Of a DNA stretch of 64,000 bases, positions 56,247 to 64,000 are shown in pieces (positions within the stretch are counted from its first letter, which is position 1; each line of letters opens with the position of its first letter). This DNA is from Litorilituus sediminis (lineage in GTDB: Bacteria > Pseudomonadota > Gammaproteobacteria > Enterobacterales > Alteromonadaceae). The notes below the pieces were generated by a model. The model was not told the origin of the DNA and did no database searches. It saw nothing but the letters and a program-made list of their open reading frames with translations. The stretch lies in the NCBI RefSeq assembly GCF_004295665.1, contig NZ_CP034759.1, forward strand, positions 3,968,001-4,032,000. The letters are read 5' to 3'. Both the position numbers and the translations under genes were made by a program.

Positions 56247-56347
56247 CGTAATCTTGGTGAAAACTTTTAAACTGAGATACAATCTAGTTTATAGCTTTAA
56301 ATAGCGTCTAAATATCAGCTTGCTTGGCTATCTGTTATGGGATACTA

Positions 56348-56382
56348 TCAAACACCTGTTTGAATATCAAACGCCCGTTTGA
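56348..56382. promoter_or_regulatory. Two tandem PsrA-like operators
   Basis: Two near-identical palindromes, TCAAACACCTGTTTGA (56348-56363) and TCAAACGCCCGTTTGA (56367-56382), are 19 bp apart centre to centre. The AAAC-N4-GTTT core resembles the site of the TetR-type fatty acid regulator PsrA. They lie 46-81 bp before the ETF-QO start. Confidence 0.6.
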
Positions 56383-56428
56383 ATTTTGATGCATTTAATA
56401 GATAAATAAAATAATAGTGGGAGAATTT

Positions 56429-58090
56429 ATGGAACGCGAATCGATGGAATTTGATGTGGTAATCGTCGGTGCAGGCCCTTCTGGGCTGTCTACTGCGTGT
56501 CGGTTAATGCAATTAGCACAAGAAAAACAACAAGAATTAATGGTTTGTGTTGTCGAGAAAGGCTCTGAAGTTGGCGCCCATATATTGTCTGGAGCCGTGT
56601 TTGAACCGAGATCACTAAATGAGCTGTTTCCTGACTGGCAAGAGAAAAATGCGCCTTTGACAACTAAGGTAACAGGAGATGATATTTATTTATTAAATGG
56701 TGAAGACTCAGGTATCAAGTTACCGGGCTTTACTGTGCCTAAGACGATGCATAATGAAGGCAATTATATTGTAAGTATGGGTAATGTTTGTCGCTGGTTA
56801 GCAGAGCAAGCTGAACAGTTAGGTGTGGAAATCTTTCCTGGCTTTCCAGCGCAAGAAGTTATTTATAACGATGATGGTAGCGTCGGAGGCATTATTACCG
56901 GTGATATGGGCTTAGATGCTGAAGGGCAACCAAAAGACTCATTTATGCCAGGCATGGAATTAAGAGCCAAGTACACAGTGTTTGCTGAAGGTTGTCGTGG
57001 CCACTTAGGTAAAGAGTTAATCGAAAAATTTGATTTAGCAGCAGATGCCTCGCCTCAGCATTACGGCATTGGTTTTAAAGAAATTTGGGATATAGATCCT
57101 GAAAAACACCAAGAAGGATTAGTTGTTCATACGGCGGGTTGGCCTTTAGATAAAGATACCAATGGTGGTGGTTACCTTTATCATGCTGAAAATAATCAAG
57201 TATTTGTCGGTTTAATTGTCGATTTAAATTACTCGAATCCGCATTTAAGTCCATTTGATGAATTCCAGCGTTATAAACATCACCCCAAAATTAGTCAGTA
57301 CCTTAAAGGTGGTAAGCGTGTTTCTTACGGAGCTCGTGCTATGGCTAAAGGTGGTTTTAATTCATTACCGAAAATGACTATGCCAGGTGCTTTATTGGTA
57401 GGCTGTGATGCAGGTACGATTAACTTTGCCAAAATTAAAGGTAATCATACCGCAATGAAGTCGGGCATGCTGGCCGCTGAAGCCATTGCTGAAGCCTTGC
57501 TTTTAGAAGGTGCTGTTGCTGAAGAAGGCAAACAGGACTTAACTAACTTCACTGAAAAATATCAGAACTCTTGGTTATATGACGAGTTATATAGTACGCG
57601 TAATTTTGGTCCTGCAATGCATAAGTTTGGCACCTTCTTAGGTGGTGCCTATAACACTATCGACCAAAATATTTTTGGCGGTAAATTGCCGTTTAACTTC
57701 AAGGATGATAGCTTAGATCATCAGCAGTTAAAACTTGCCAGTGAGGCTCCGGTGATAGCGTATCCTAAGCCTGATAATGAACTGAGCTTTGATAAATTAT
57801 CTTCAGTATTTTTATCAAATACAAACCATGAAGAAGAGCAGCCGTGTCACTTAAAGCTCAAAGACAAGGATATTCCAATTAGCGTCAATTTAGCTAAGTA
57901 TGATGAGCCTGCACAGCGTTATTGTCCTGCTGGAGTTTATGAGATAGAGCAAGCAGAAGAGGGCGCTAAGCTGATTATTAATGCGCAGAATTGTATTCAC
58001 TGTAAAACCTGTGACATTAAAGATCCGAGTCAGAATATAACTTGGGTGACGCCAGAAGGTACTGGTGGCCCTAACTACCCGAATATGTAA
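56429..58090 (+). CDS. Electron transfer flavoprotein-ubiquinone oxidoreductase
   Basis: Passes electrons from reduced ETF to the quinone pool (ETF-QO, EtfD type), 553 residues. The FAD-binding motif VVIVGAGPSGLSTACRL lies near the N-terminus, the GAVFEPRSLNEL and VGLIVDLNYSNP segments follow, and the C-terminus has a 4Fe-4S cluster domain (CPAGVYEI, then NAQNCIHCKTCDIKDP). The start is ATG 56429 with GGGAGA upstream; a GTG at 56417 is too close to the ribosome site. Divergent from etfBA. Confidence 0.96.
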   Translation: MERESMEFDVVIVGAGPSGLSTACRLMQLAQEKQQELMVCVVEKGSEVGAHILSGAVFEPRSLNELFPDWQEKNAPLTTKVTGDDIYLLNGEDSGIKLPGFTVPKTMHNEGNYIVSMGNVCRWLAEQAEQLGVEIFPGFPAQEVIYNDDGSVGGIITGDMGLDAEGQPKDSFMPGMELRAKYTVFAEGCRGHLGKELIEKFDLAADASPQHYGIGFKEIWDIDPEKHQEGLVVHTAGWPLDKDTNGGGYLYHAENNQVFVGLIVDLNYSNPHLSPFDEFQRYKHHPKISQYLKGGKRVSYGARAMAKGGFNSLPKMTMPGALLVGCDAGTINFAKIKGNHTAMKSGMLAAEAIAEALLLEGAVAEEGKQDLTNFTEKYQNSWLYDELYSTRNFGPAMHKFGTFLGGAYNTIDQNIFGGKLPFNFKDDSLDHQQLKLASEAPVIAYPKPDNELSFDKLSSVFLSNTNHEEEQPCHLKLKDKDIPISVNLAKYDEPAQRYCPAGVYEIEQAEEGAKLIINAQNCIHCKTCDIKDPSQNITWVTPEGTGGPNYPNM

Positions 58091-58124
58091 TGTCAACCTT
58101 ATTTAGGACGGGTTAAACTAAAGT

Positions 58125-58152
58125 AAAAGCTGCACTAGATGCAGCTTTTTTA
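58125..58152 (+). terminator. Terminator after the ETF-QO gene
   Basis: AAAAGCTGCA/TGCAGCTTTT stem (58125-58134 with 58140-58149), 5-nt loop, T-run; 34 nt after the stop. Confidence 0.87.
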
Positions 58153-58183
58153 TTGTTAATTCTTATATTTAAAAGGGGTTGTT

Positions 58184-58990
58184 TTAATTTTGATTAGATT
58201 GGATCAGATTGTATTTCTTAAGTGGTGTAATTGCTTGCTGCAATTGTGCTTCGATTTGGTCTAACTCAGTCAGCCTTTGGCAAAATTGTGCCGCTTTTTT
58301 ATCAAGTGCTTTAGCACGGTCACTGACTTCAAGTTCAAGCCCTTTACTCATACCATCCATACGCTCATCAAAGCTATCGACACGTGGCTCACCATCAACC
58401 TGCTCAGAATGTTTATTCTCTGATAGCATAGATTGGCCAACGGCTTTTAAGATGGTTCCTACAGAGGTTTGTACAATTTCCTCAATTTCTTGCTCAAATT
58501 CACCGGCAAACATTTCATCAAAGTCATTAAAGTCTTGCGGAGCAATATAGTAGTTATTAGCGCTTTGGTTAAAGCGTGCGCGAATACGCCATTTTAGCTC
58601 TTCAAATTTTGCTTGTATTTTTTGCTGAGAAGCACTGTTTTCACCTGTTAAGCCACCAACCACTTCATTTACCGCTTTTAGGCCAATATCGACACCCTCG
58701 ATAGCGATAGACACTATTTCTGGAATATGAGCACGGATACCAGTTGAAAATTGCGCAATTAATGCTTGTTGCTCAGGAGTAACTTCTTGCTCTATACCGC
58801 GAATAAATAGTTGATCATCACCGTTGATTTGCACTAAGGTTCTGCCATGGTCAATGACTCGAATGTGACTAGGGTCTATGATAACGCCGTAATTTAAATG
58901 TATTGAGCATTGTTGGGCATAAGCGTTATTTGATAGCAGTGTACTGCCAATAATCAAGGTACTGGCGAGTGTTGTTGGTAATTTTTTCAT
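58184..58990 (-). CDS. DUF2884 family periplasmic protein (YggN-like)
   Basis: A 268-residue secreted protein. The signal peptide ends at AYAQ, then CSIHLNYGVIIDPSHIRV and TLVQINGDDQLFIRG form the conserved N-terminal part of the YggN family. The C-terminal half is helical, ending in a coiled coil (LDKKAAQFCQRLTELDQIEAQLQQAI). Function unknown. It starts 8 bp after fapA ends, suggesting co-transcription with it. Confidence 0.83.
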   Translation of the reverse strand: MKKLPTTLASTLIIGSTLLSNNAYAQQCSIHLNYGVIIDPSHIRVIDHGRTLVQINGDDQLFIRGIEQEVTPEQQALIAQFSTGIRAHIPEIVSIAIEGVDIGLKAVNEVVGGLTGENSASQQKIQAKFEELKWRIRARFNQSANNYYIAPQDFNDFDEMFAGEFEQEIEEIVQTSVGTILKAVGQSMLSENKHSEQVDGEPRVDSFDERMDGMSKGLELEVSDRAKALDKKAAQFCQRLTELDQIEAQLQQAITPLKKYNLIQSNQN

Positions 58991-58998
58991 GCTTACTC

Positions 58999-60687
58999 TT
59001 AGCTATGAACGATAGGCTCTATATGAACTTTACGTTCTTGGTATATCATTTTACTTGGCCCATATTCTCTGCGCGATCTATCATTAAAGTCACCGACAAT
59101 TAGCTCAACACCGTGATATAGTTTTTCATTGGCTTCAATATATACGCTGGTCATGTAATCTTGAAGGTTTTTATCAAGCGCTTCCTTTTCAAGTAAAATG
59201 GCGCCCATTGCCTTTGCTTGAGCTTGGTAACTCGCGACAATTTTACTGAGTAGTTCAGGTTTTGCTTTATCTTTCGGTAACTTTTTTAATTTATTGGCAG
59301 CATTCTTAAGCTCATTGGTTTGCTCTGATGCATCTTTAAGGCGCACTTCAATTTCTTGCAGCTCTTCTTTGAATTTTAATATTTTATGCTCGAAATTAAC
59401 GATAGTGTTACTACCTGCAGTAGCACCAACAATGCCGGCCTGTACTGTTGTGCCTGCTTTTATATAGCCACCTATAAGTTTTCCATCCGCTTTTTCTTCT
59501 TTGCCAACCCATAAACGGCCTTTAATATTTAAAATGCTATGTAATAGTTGGTTTTCAATACGTACATCTTTACCACAAGTAATTTGTGCGTACTGAGCAT
59601 ATTTTGCGTAAATACTGCCTTTGGCATTGATATTAACGCTCATCACTACATCGGTAACTTTTGTTTTTTCAACATCGTGCTTTCTACCTATGATGCCGCC
59701 AGAAATAGTAATATCTCCACCTGCTTCAATAGTTGCAGACTCAACAAAGCCACCAACAGTAACATCACCACTGGCAATAACTGTCATACCTTCAGTAACG
59801 TCACCTTCGATAATAACGCTACCCGTAAAGTTGATATTACCGGTTGCCACAGTAACGTCTTTAATTTTATAAACTTCGTCGACTTCCATGCCGTTTTCAA
59901 TGAGTTTGGGCAGGCCTACTTTTTCAGACACCAGTACATTTTCATTTTTCGGGCTAATGCAAGTACCTTCACCGGATATTAGCGGCACATCGTTGCCAGG
60001 CTCTGGTGCAAGCGGTGTTGCTGTGACGGTATAACCTTGGGTGCCAGGTGTAGGAGGGATTTTTTGTGCAAGAGGATCACCTACTTTTACGCAAATAATG
60101 TCACCTAAATCGCGCATATCTACACTGCCATCTTCCCGCTTTTTCGGTTTTAAAATCCGTGTTTGCGCGCTTTCTACCAGAGGTTTAATTACAGCATCTT
60201 TGCCATTAATGGCCACTTTGCCACTGGCAATTTGCATAACGACATGACTGTTAGGTTTTTCTTTGGCTGCTAGCTGGGCTAATTTCACTAAATGCTCTTT
60301 GCTAAAGCCTTTTTTAACACCCGCTTCTTGTGCTGCGTGTAAGATTGCTTTGGCGGTAAGGTGTTTACCACCTTGAGCAGTAGTGATTTCAGCAGATGCC
60401 CCCATTTCATCTGACTCGATAGTCACGGAAATTTTTGCGTCAATTCTTTCGAGAATTTGGTAGCGAATTTCTCTGCCTTGTTGATTGTCTTGTAGAGGCT
60501 TTAGCACGTCATTAAGCTCTGCTACCGCATTCTTAAGATTACTTTCATTGACATACAAGTGGCTATACTCTGAATTAGCTATCAATTCTTTAATAGACAG
60601 GGCGGAAATAGCATCTCCACCTTTAATTGGCTCTAATAGCAAGTCAACATTATTTTTATCGTTGTTTATTAAACTGGCTTTAGTCAT
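58999..60687 (-). CDS. FapA family protein (DUF342)
   Basis: A 562-residue cytoplasmic protein of the DUF342/FapA family. The N-terminal half includes KISVTIESDEMGASAEITTAQGGKHLT; the central part (about 290-400) is a parallel beta-helix of short repeats (ATGNINFTGSVIIEGDVTEGMTVIASGDVTVGGFVESATIEAGGDI); a coiled coil follows (about 430-500). Family members are implicated in polar protein placement or flagellar assembly in some species, but the role here is unknown. A strong AGGAGG precedes the ATG. Confidence 0.85.
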   Translation of the reverse strand: MTKASLINNDKNNVDLLLEPIKGGDAISALSIKELIANSEYSHLYVNESNLKNAVAELNDVLKPLQDNQQGREIRYQILERIDAKISVTIESDEMGASAEITTAQGGKHLTAKAILHAAQEAGVKKGFSKEHLVKLAQLAAKEKPNSHVVMQIASGKVAINGKDAVIKPLVESAQTRILKPKKREDGSVDMRDLGDIICVKVGDPLAQKIPPTPGTQGYTVTATPLAPEPGNDVPLISGEGTCISPKNENVLVSEKVGLPKLIENGMEVDEVYKIKDVTVATGNINFTGSVIIEGDVTEGMTVIASGDVTVGGFVESATIEAGGDITISGGIIGRKHDVEKTKVTDVVMSVNINAKGSIYAKYAQYAQITCGKDVRIENQLLHSILNIKGRLWVGKEEKADGKLIGGYIKAGTTVQAGIVGATAGSNTIVNFEHKILKFKEELQEIEVRLKDASEQTNELKNAANKLKKLPKDKAKPELLSKIVASYQAQAKAMGAILLEKEALDKNLQDYMTSVYIEANEKLYHGVELIVGDFNDRSRREYGPSKMIYQERKVHIEPIVHS

Positions 60688-60702
60688 TAATGCTTTACTC
60701 CT

Positions 60703-60739
60703 CCTAACATCAGTTACTGCTGAGCCTACAAATGTTAGG
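60703..60739 (-). promoter_or_regulatory. Leader hairpin upstream of fapA
   Basis: CCTAACAT (60703-60710) pairs with ATGTTAGG (60732-60739) around a 21-nt loop. On the minus-strand mRNA the 3' arm ends in the AGG that begins the AGGAGG ribosome binding site, so the stem partly covers it. A regulatory role is speculative. Confidence 0.35.
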
Positions 60740-60795
60740 AAATCGTGCTCTCTTTAAGGGGATTACTTGGTTTGTTGATTTAACAGCTAATTGTT

Positions 60796-61122
60796 CTATA
60801 TGTAATGCGTTTGATGAATTTTAATAAAGCTATTTGTACCTTCTTTACTGTAGTCAATCTTATATTCAACCCCATCAAGTGCTTGGACAAACAGCAGGGT
60901 TTTTTCTTCACCAAATAACTCGGCAGAGGTGATATCGACAATATCTTGATAGGCTTTTTTGGCAATAGAGCGTTTCGCCGGAATTTCTCCTTTGTATATA
61001 CCTATACCTCGGTGACTGACAATCACCACGGGTTTGTCGCCATTAATGATAAGTAGATCGAATTTTTTTATTTTATGTATAACAGTGTTTCGGCCACTGG
61101 TGATGTAGTTTTTTTCAATCAA
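60796..61122 (-). CDS. Hypothetical protein, 108 aa
   Basis: I do not recognise this protein. It is basic and beta-rich (KKFDLLIINGDKPVVIVSHRGIGIYKG), with no signal or membrane segment. The start is TTG 61122 with CTGGAG 7 nt upstream; there is no ATG in the N-terminal half. Another frame on the same strand (60780-60965) has lower-quality composition. It lies between cinA and fapA on the same strand but with gaps of about 150 and 110 bp. Probably real, function unknown. Confidence 0.55.
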   Translation of the reverse strand: MIEKNYITSGRNTVIHKIKKFDLLIINGDKPVVIVSHRGIGIYKGEIPAKRSIAKKAYQDIVDITSAELFGEEKTLLFVQALDGVEYKIDYSKEGTNSFIKIHQTHYI

Positions 61123-61274
61123 AATATGCTCCAGATTTGATGAGTGTATTTAGGCTCATCTACATTGAATTCAATATATAAATTTTTTTCACACTGCGCA
61201 ATAACTATCCTAGTATTATATTAGACAGTTAAAGGGGATTATCTTTATTCTAGCTCAAATTTTAGCTTATTGTT

Positions 61275-62582
61275 TTAGTTACGCTTTATGGGTTTAAATG
61301 CTCGTTCTTTGACATAGTTTGGTGTCTCTTTACTTTGAATTAATTGTCGACGTATTAAGTCTAAAGCTATGTTTGCTACGTAATGTTGAAAATATTTACG
61401 TTTAAAAGGCAGTAACAAGCATTGAGTTTGTACATTGTTTGCTGTTCCCCAGGCCAACCACACTGTGCCGTTGGGCTTTTCTGCGCTACCGCCACTTGGG
61501 CCAGCTATACCCGTAACGGCAATGACCATATCAGCTTTTGCTTTTGTTAATGCACCTTCTGCCATGGCAAGCGCAACAGGCTCACTAACGGCACCATGTT
61601 CTATCAGTAGTTCTTCAGGAACAGAAATCATCGCTGTTTTCATGTTATTGCTGTAAGTGACAAAGCCGGCCTCAAAGCTTTGCGATGAGCCGCTAATTTC
61701 AGTTAGTTTACTTGCTATAAGGCCACCGGTGCATGATTCAGCTGTTGTGATTGTTAAATTTTGCTGTTGTAGTAGAGATAAAACATGCTCAGCTAATTCA
61801 AGTGGTTTGTCATTAATTGTTGCAACATAATGAGCTGAAAGTAGTGATATAAGGCGTTGTTGCCAATGATCTAAACTGCTTTGGGCTATTTTAGTTTTAC
61901 TAGTTAGCTTGACTTCTAACAGTGGCGTGCCTGCGCGAAAGCCTAATTCAATATCCTGTGGCCAATGACTTAAGTTATCGTCAATCATTTGCTGTAGCTT
62001 AGCTTCGCCAAGACCAAAGACTTGCATCTTGATGGTTTGTTTATCAGCTTGTAATGAATATTGTTGACTTATTTGTGGCAAAATTTCTTTTGCTAGCATT
62101 GTTTCTAGCTCATGAGGAACTCCAGGTGTGCAGTAAACTTGACAGCCAAGCAGCTGACATAAGAAACCCGGAGCACTGCCACTATGATTTTTTATTACGG
62201 TGCTACCTTTGGGTAATAATGCCTGCTTTAAATTAGCTTGATTTAGCTCGCTTCCTCGTTGTTGGCACCAAGTGCTTAATTGTGAAAGTGCCTCTGGGTG
62301 CTCTGCTAACTCTGTCGCCATCGCTTTTGATAACGCCAATGCGGTTAAATCATCTACGGTTGGTCCTAAGCCACCATTTACGATTAAAATATCGGTTTGC
62401 GAGGCCATGTGCTTAAGCTCATTGACTAAGACCGCTAAGTCGTCACCTAGTGTAACTTTGCGAGCAATGCTAAGGCCATATTCATTTAACTGCTGAGCTA
62501 TCATGGCTGAGTTGGAGTCAACTATATCGCCTGCCATCAGTTCGTTGCCCGTTAATAGTACTTGGATGCTTGGTTTTTTCAT
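61275..62582 (-). CDS. CinA family protein (NMN amidohydrolase / competence-damage protein)
   Basis: A full-length CinA of 435 residues with both domains: an N-terminal molybdopterin-binding-like domain (about 1-170, with LLTGNELMAGDIVDSN and VNGGLGPTVDDLTALAL) and a C-terminal PncC domain (about 270-420, with TTAESCTGGLIASKLTEISGSS and VTGIAGPSGGSAEKPNGTVW). The PncC part deamidates nicotinamide mononucleotide. E. coli has these as separate or shorter proteins. Single gene with an ATG start; divergent from the DUF4097 gene. Confidence 0.93.
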   Translation of the reverse strand: MKKPSIQVLLTGNELMAGDIVDSNSAMIAQQLNEYGLSIARKVTLGDDLAVLVNELKHMASQTDILIVNGGLGPTVDDLTALALSKAMATELAEHPEALSQLSTWCQQRGSELNQANLKQALLPKGSTVIKNHSGSAPGFLCQLLGCQVYCTPGVPHELETMLAKEILPQISQQYSLQADKQTIKMQVFGLGEAKLQQMIDDNLSHWPQDIELGFRAGTPLLEVKLTSKTKIAQSSLDHWQQRLISLLSAHYVATINDKPLELAEHVLSLLQQQNLTITTAESCTGGLIASKLTEISGSSQSFEAGFVTYSNNMKTAMISVPEELLIEHGAVSEPVALAMAEGALTKAKADMVIAVTGIAGPSGGSAEKPNGTVWLAWGTANNVQTQCLLLPFKRKYFQHYVANIALDLIRRQLIQSKETPNYVKERAFKPIKRN

Positions 62583-62742
62583 AAGTTAATCATGAAGCTA
62601 GAATATTTATTTTTAATTTAAACCTTTTTAAATCCAGTTACATCTAATTATTTAAATTTAGTGCAGTTGAGCAGTAAATTAATTTTTTATTAGCTAGAAA
62701 AAGCAAAATATTATTACATTAAGAAGAACACAAGGAATCAAT

Positions 62743-63507
62743 ATGAAAACGACTTTAAAGCAATCATTAATCACTATGAGCTTAGCAATGACAATGGCAT
62801 TACCTGTGTATGCCGATGTGGAAGATGTCGTCGAGAAATCATTTTCAGTCAATGATGACAGCACATTCACTTTATCAAACATTAATGGTGAAGTTGAAAT
62901 TACTAGTTGGCAGCAAGCAAAAATTAAAGTTATCGCGACAATTAAAGCCGATGATCAAGAAAGCAGAGATCGTATTGAAGTTAAAATGAAACAGCAGGGT
63001 GACCAAGTTAATGTTGCCACTCAGTATGAGAAATCATTTAATTACAAAAATAGCAATTCGGGGCAGGTGAGCTATCAAGTGTGGCTGCCGGCATCGACTA
63101 ATTTATCAGATATTGAATTAGTTAATGGCAGCCTAACCATAGAGGGGGTACAAGGCGAAGTAGAAGCAGAGCTGGTTAATGGTTCTATTGTGGCAAAAGG
63201 GCTAAGTCATAATAGTGACATTAGCTCCGTTAATGGCAGTATCAAAGCCTATTATCAATCGCTTGATCAAAATTTAGATGATATTGAAATAGAAACAGTT
63301 AATGGCAGCATTAAACTTTATCTACCTGAAGAGGTTAATGCCGCATTAGATATTGAGACTATGCATGGCAGCATCAACACAGATTTTGGCTTAAAGGCGA
63401 AGAAAAATAGCTATGTAGGTCGTAGCTTAAACGGCAATATTGGTCGTGGTGGCACTAAAATTAACTTAGAAAGCGTCAATGGTAGTATTAAAGTGTTAAA
63501 AAACTAG
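62743..63507 (+). CDS. DUF4097 family secreted beta-repeat protein
   Basis: A 254-residue exported protein. The signal peptide ends near PVYA. The mature part has repeating short beta-strand units around a recurring NG(S/E/N) turn: SNINGEVEI, VNGSLTIEG, LVNGSIVAKG, SVNGSIKAYY, TVNGSIKLYL, MHGSINTDF, SVNGSIKVL, which would form a right-handed beta-solenoid or trefoil-like stack. This is the DUF4097 adhesin-like family of unknown function. AAGGAATC precedes the ATG. Confidence 0.82.
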   Translation: MKTTLKQSLITMSLAMTMALPVYADVEDVVEKSFSVNDDSTFTLSNINGEVEITSWQQAKIKVIATIKADDQESRDRIEVKMKQQGDQVNVATQYEKSFNYKNSNSGQVSYQVWLPASTNLSDIELVNGSLTIEGVQGEVEAELVNGSIVAKGLSHNSDISSVNGSIKAYYQSLDQNLDDIEIETVNGSIKLYLPEEVNAALDIETMHGSINTDFGLKAKKNSYVGRSLNGNIGRGGTKINLESVNGSIKVLKN

Positions 63508-63565
63508 CGAATTAACCAAGAGAATTTCGATATTCGCATTGGCAATAGTGTGAATTGTTATTAGA

Positions 63566-63606
63566 ATAATGCGACTTTGTTTTGGCAAAGTCGCATTATT
63601 TTTTTA
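63566..63606 (+). terminator. Terminator after the DUF4097 gene
   Basis: A 15-bp stem AATAATGCGACTTTG/CAAAGTCGCATTATT around TTTTGG, followed by TTTTTTA. Confidence 0.9.
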
Positions 63607-63653
63607 TGCTTTCAATATGAACAATTAGCCCAGCTAGCAAGGCGTTTTGCTGT

Positions 63654-64000
63654 ATGAACTATGCAAGAGACTTACTTATTGGTCGTTGGTATCGTAATGA
63701 TACCAATGAGCAAGGCATTCGAACGGTAGAGTATGCAGAATTACTCGCAGATGGTAGTTTTGAATTTACCTTTGTTTGCTCTGATAGCGCAAGTAAACAT
63801 CAAGAGCAAATAATAGAACTTGGTGATTGGGGCTTAGTTGGCGATATTCATTTTACCATCACTAAGAATGAAGTGGTTGAGCAAGAAGTCTTTGCCGCAG
63901 ACTTAAATAATGCAGATAACTATCAAGCATATAAAGTTTTGCAGTTAACACACGATGTATTTAAATACCAACATGTTGTTAGCAAAGAAGAGTTTACTAT
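63654..64000 (+). CDS. Hypothetical protein, N-terminal part (truncated by window edge)
   Basis: From ATG 63654 the frame stays open to the end of the window (115 residues seen). It begins MNYARDLLIGRWYRNDT, with VEYAELLADGSFEFTF and GLVGDIHFTITKNEVV; the pattern of GxW and short strands suggests a lipocalin-like or META-like beta-barrel fold, but this is only an impression. It has no signal peptide. AAGGCG lies about 9-10 nt upstream of the ATG. Function unknown. Confidence 0.6.
   Translation, partial: MNYARDLLIGRWYRNDTNEQGIRTVEYAELLADGSFEFTFVCSDSASKHQEQIIELGDWGLVGDIHFTITKNEVVEQEVFAADLNNADNYQAYKVLQLTHDVFKYQHVVSKEEFT

Overview
The window is a continuous chromosomal stretch of an AT-rich marine gammaproteobacterium. 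The gene content and order point to the Alteromonadales, most likely Colwelliaceae (Colwellia/Thalassotalea type). The evidence is tig-clpP-clpX-lon-hupB-ppiD in the usual order, a psp cluster followed by ycjX-ycjF and phhAB-tyrR, a Vibrio/Shewanella-style TonB2 operon, and several YohC, YggN, YehS and YciH homologues. The assignment is inference from gene content. No search was run.

Layout. 1-6.4 kb: 3' end of purF, then housekeeping genes (yohC-like, miaE, lpxH, ppiB, cysS, folD). 6.6-7.1 kb: a tRNA operon Pro-Arg-His-Pro with its own strong promoter; the two tRNA-Pro genes are identical. 7.4-16.1 kb: the protein folding and turnover block tig, clpP, clpX, lon (sigma32-type promoter), hupB and ppiD. 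16.17-17.60 kb: an intact IS4-family insertion sequence sitting inside what was the ppiD transcription terminator, with a 10-bp target duplication. 17.7-28.5 kb: pspF-sapABCDF on the minus strand, divergent from pspABC, ycjX and ycjF (envelope stress). 28.7-33.5 kb: phhA, phhB, tyrR, a fumarylacetoacetate hydrolase and maiA (aromatic amino acid breakdown), with TyrR boxes before phhA and tyrR. 33.7-36.0 kb: a DUF3014 protein, the 4.5S SRP RNA, a ComFB-like protein and PriC. 36.7-41.8 kb: a TonB-dependent receptor followed by a three-domain TPR/sulfotransferase/methyltransferase protein. 42.3-47.2 kb: a six-gene TonB2 operon. 47.4-47.9 kb: a secreted repeat protein of 8 x 16 residues with 17 cysteines, resembling HvfA-type copper-binding RiPP precursors, with no maturation enzyme nearby. 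48.0-53.9 kb: a lipoprotein, YbaK, YehS and receiver-domain genes, then dnaX-ybaB-recR; dnaX carries a complete programmed -1 frameshift signal. 53.9-58.1 kb: yciH and the electron-transfer flavoprotein genes etfBA, divergent from the ETF:ubiquinone oxidoreductase gene, with LiuR-like and PsrA-like sites between them. 58.2-64 kb: yggN, fapA, an unknown gene, cinA, a DUF4097 protein and a partial ORF.

How the parts connect. The TonB2 operon would power outer-membrane receptors such as the one just upstream. The phh/tyrR/FAH/mai genes cover the two ends of phenylalanine breakdown, but hpd and hmgA are absent here. PspF controls psp from within an operon it shares with sap. The items most deserving a second look are the orphan HvfA-like repeat protein, the receptor plus TPR-sulfotransferase-methyltransferase pair, the dnaX frameshift cassette, and the IS inserted in a terminator.
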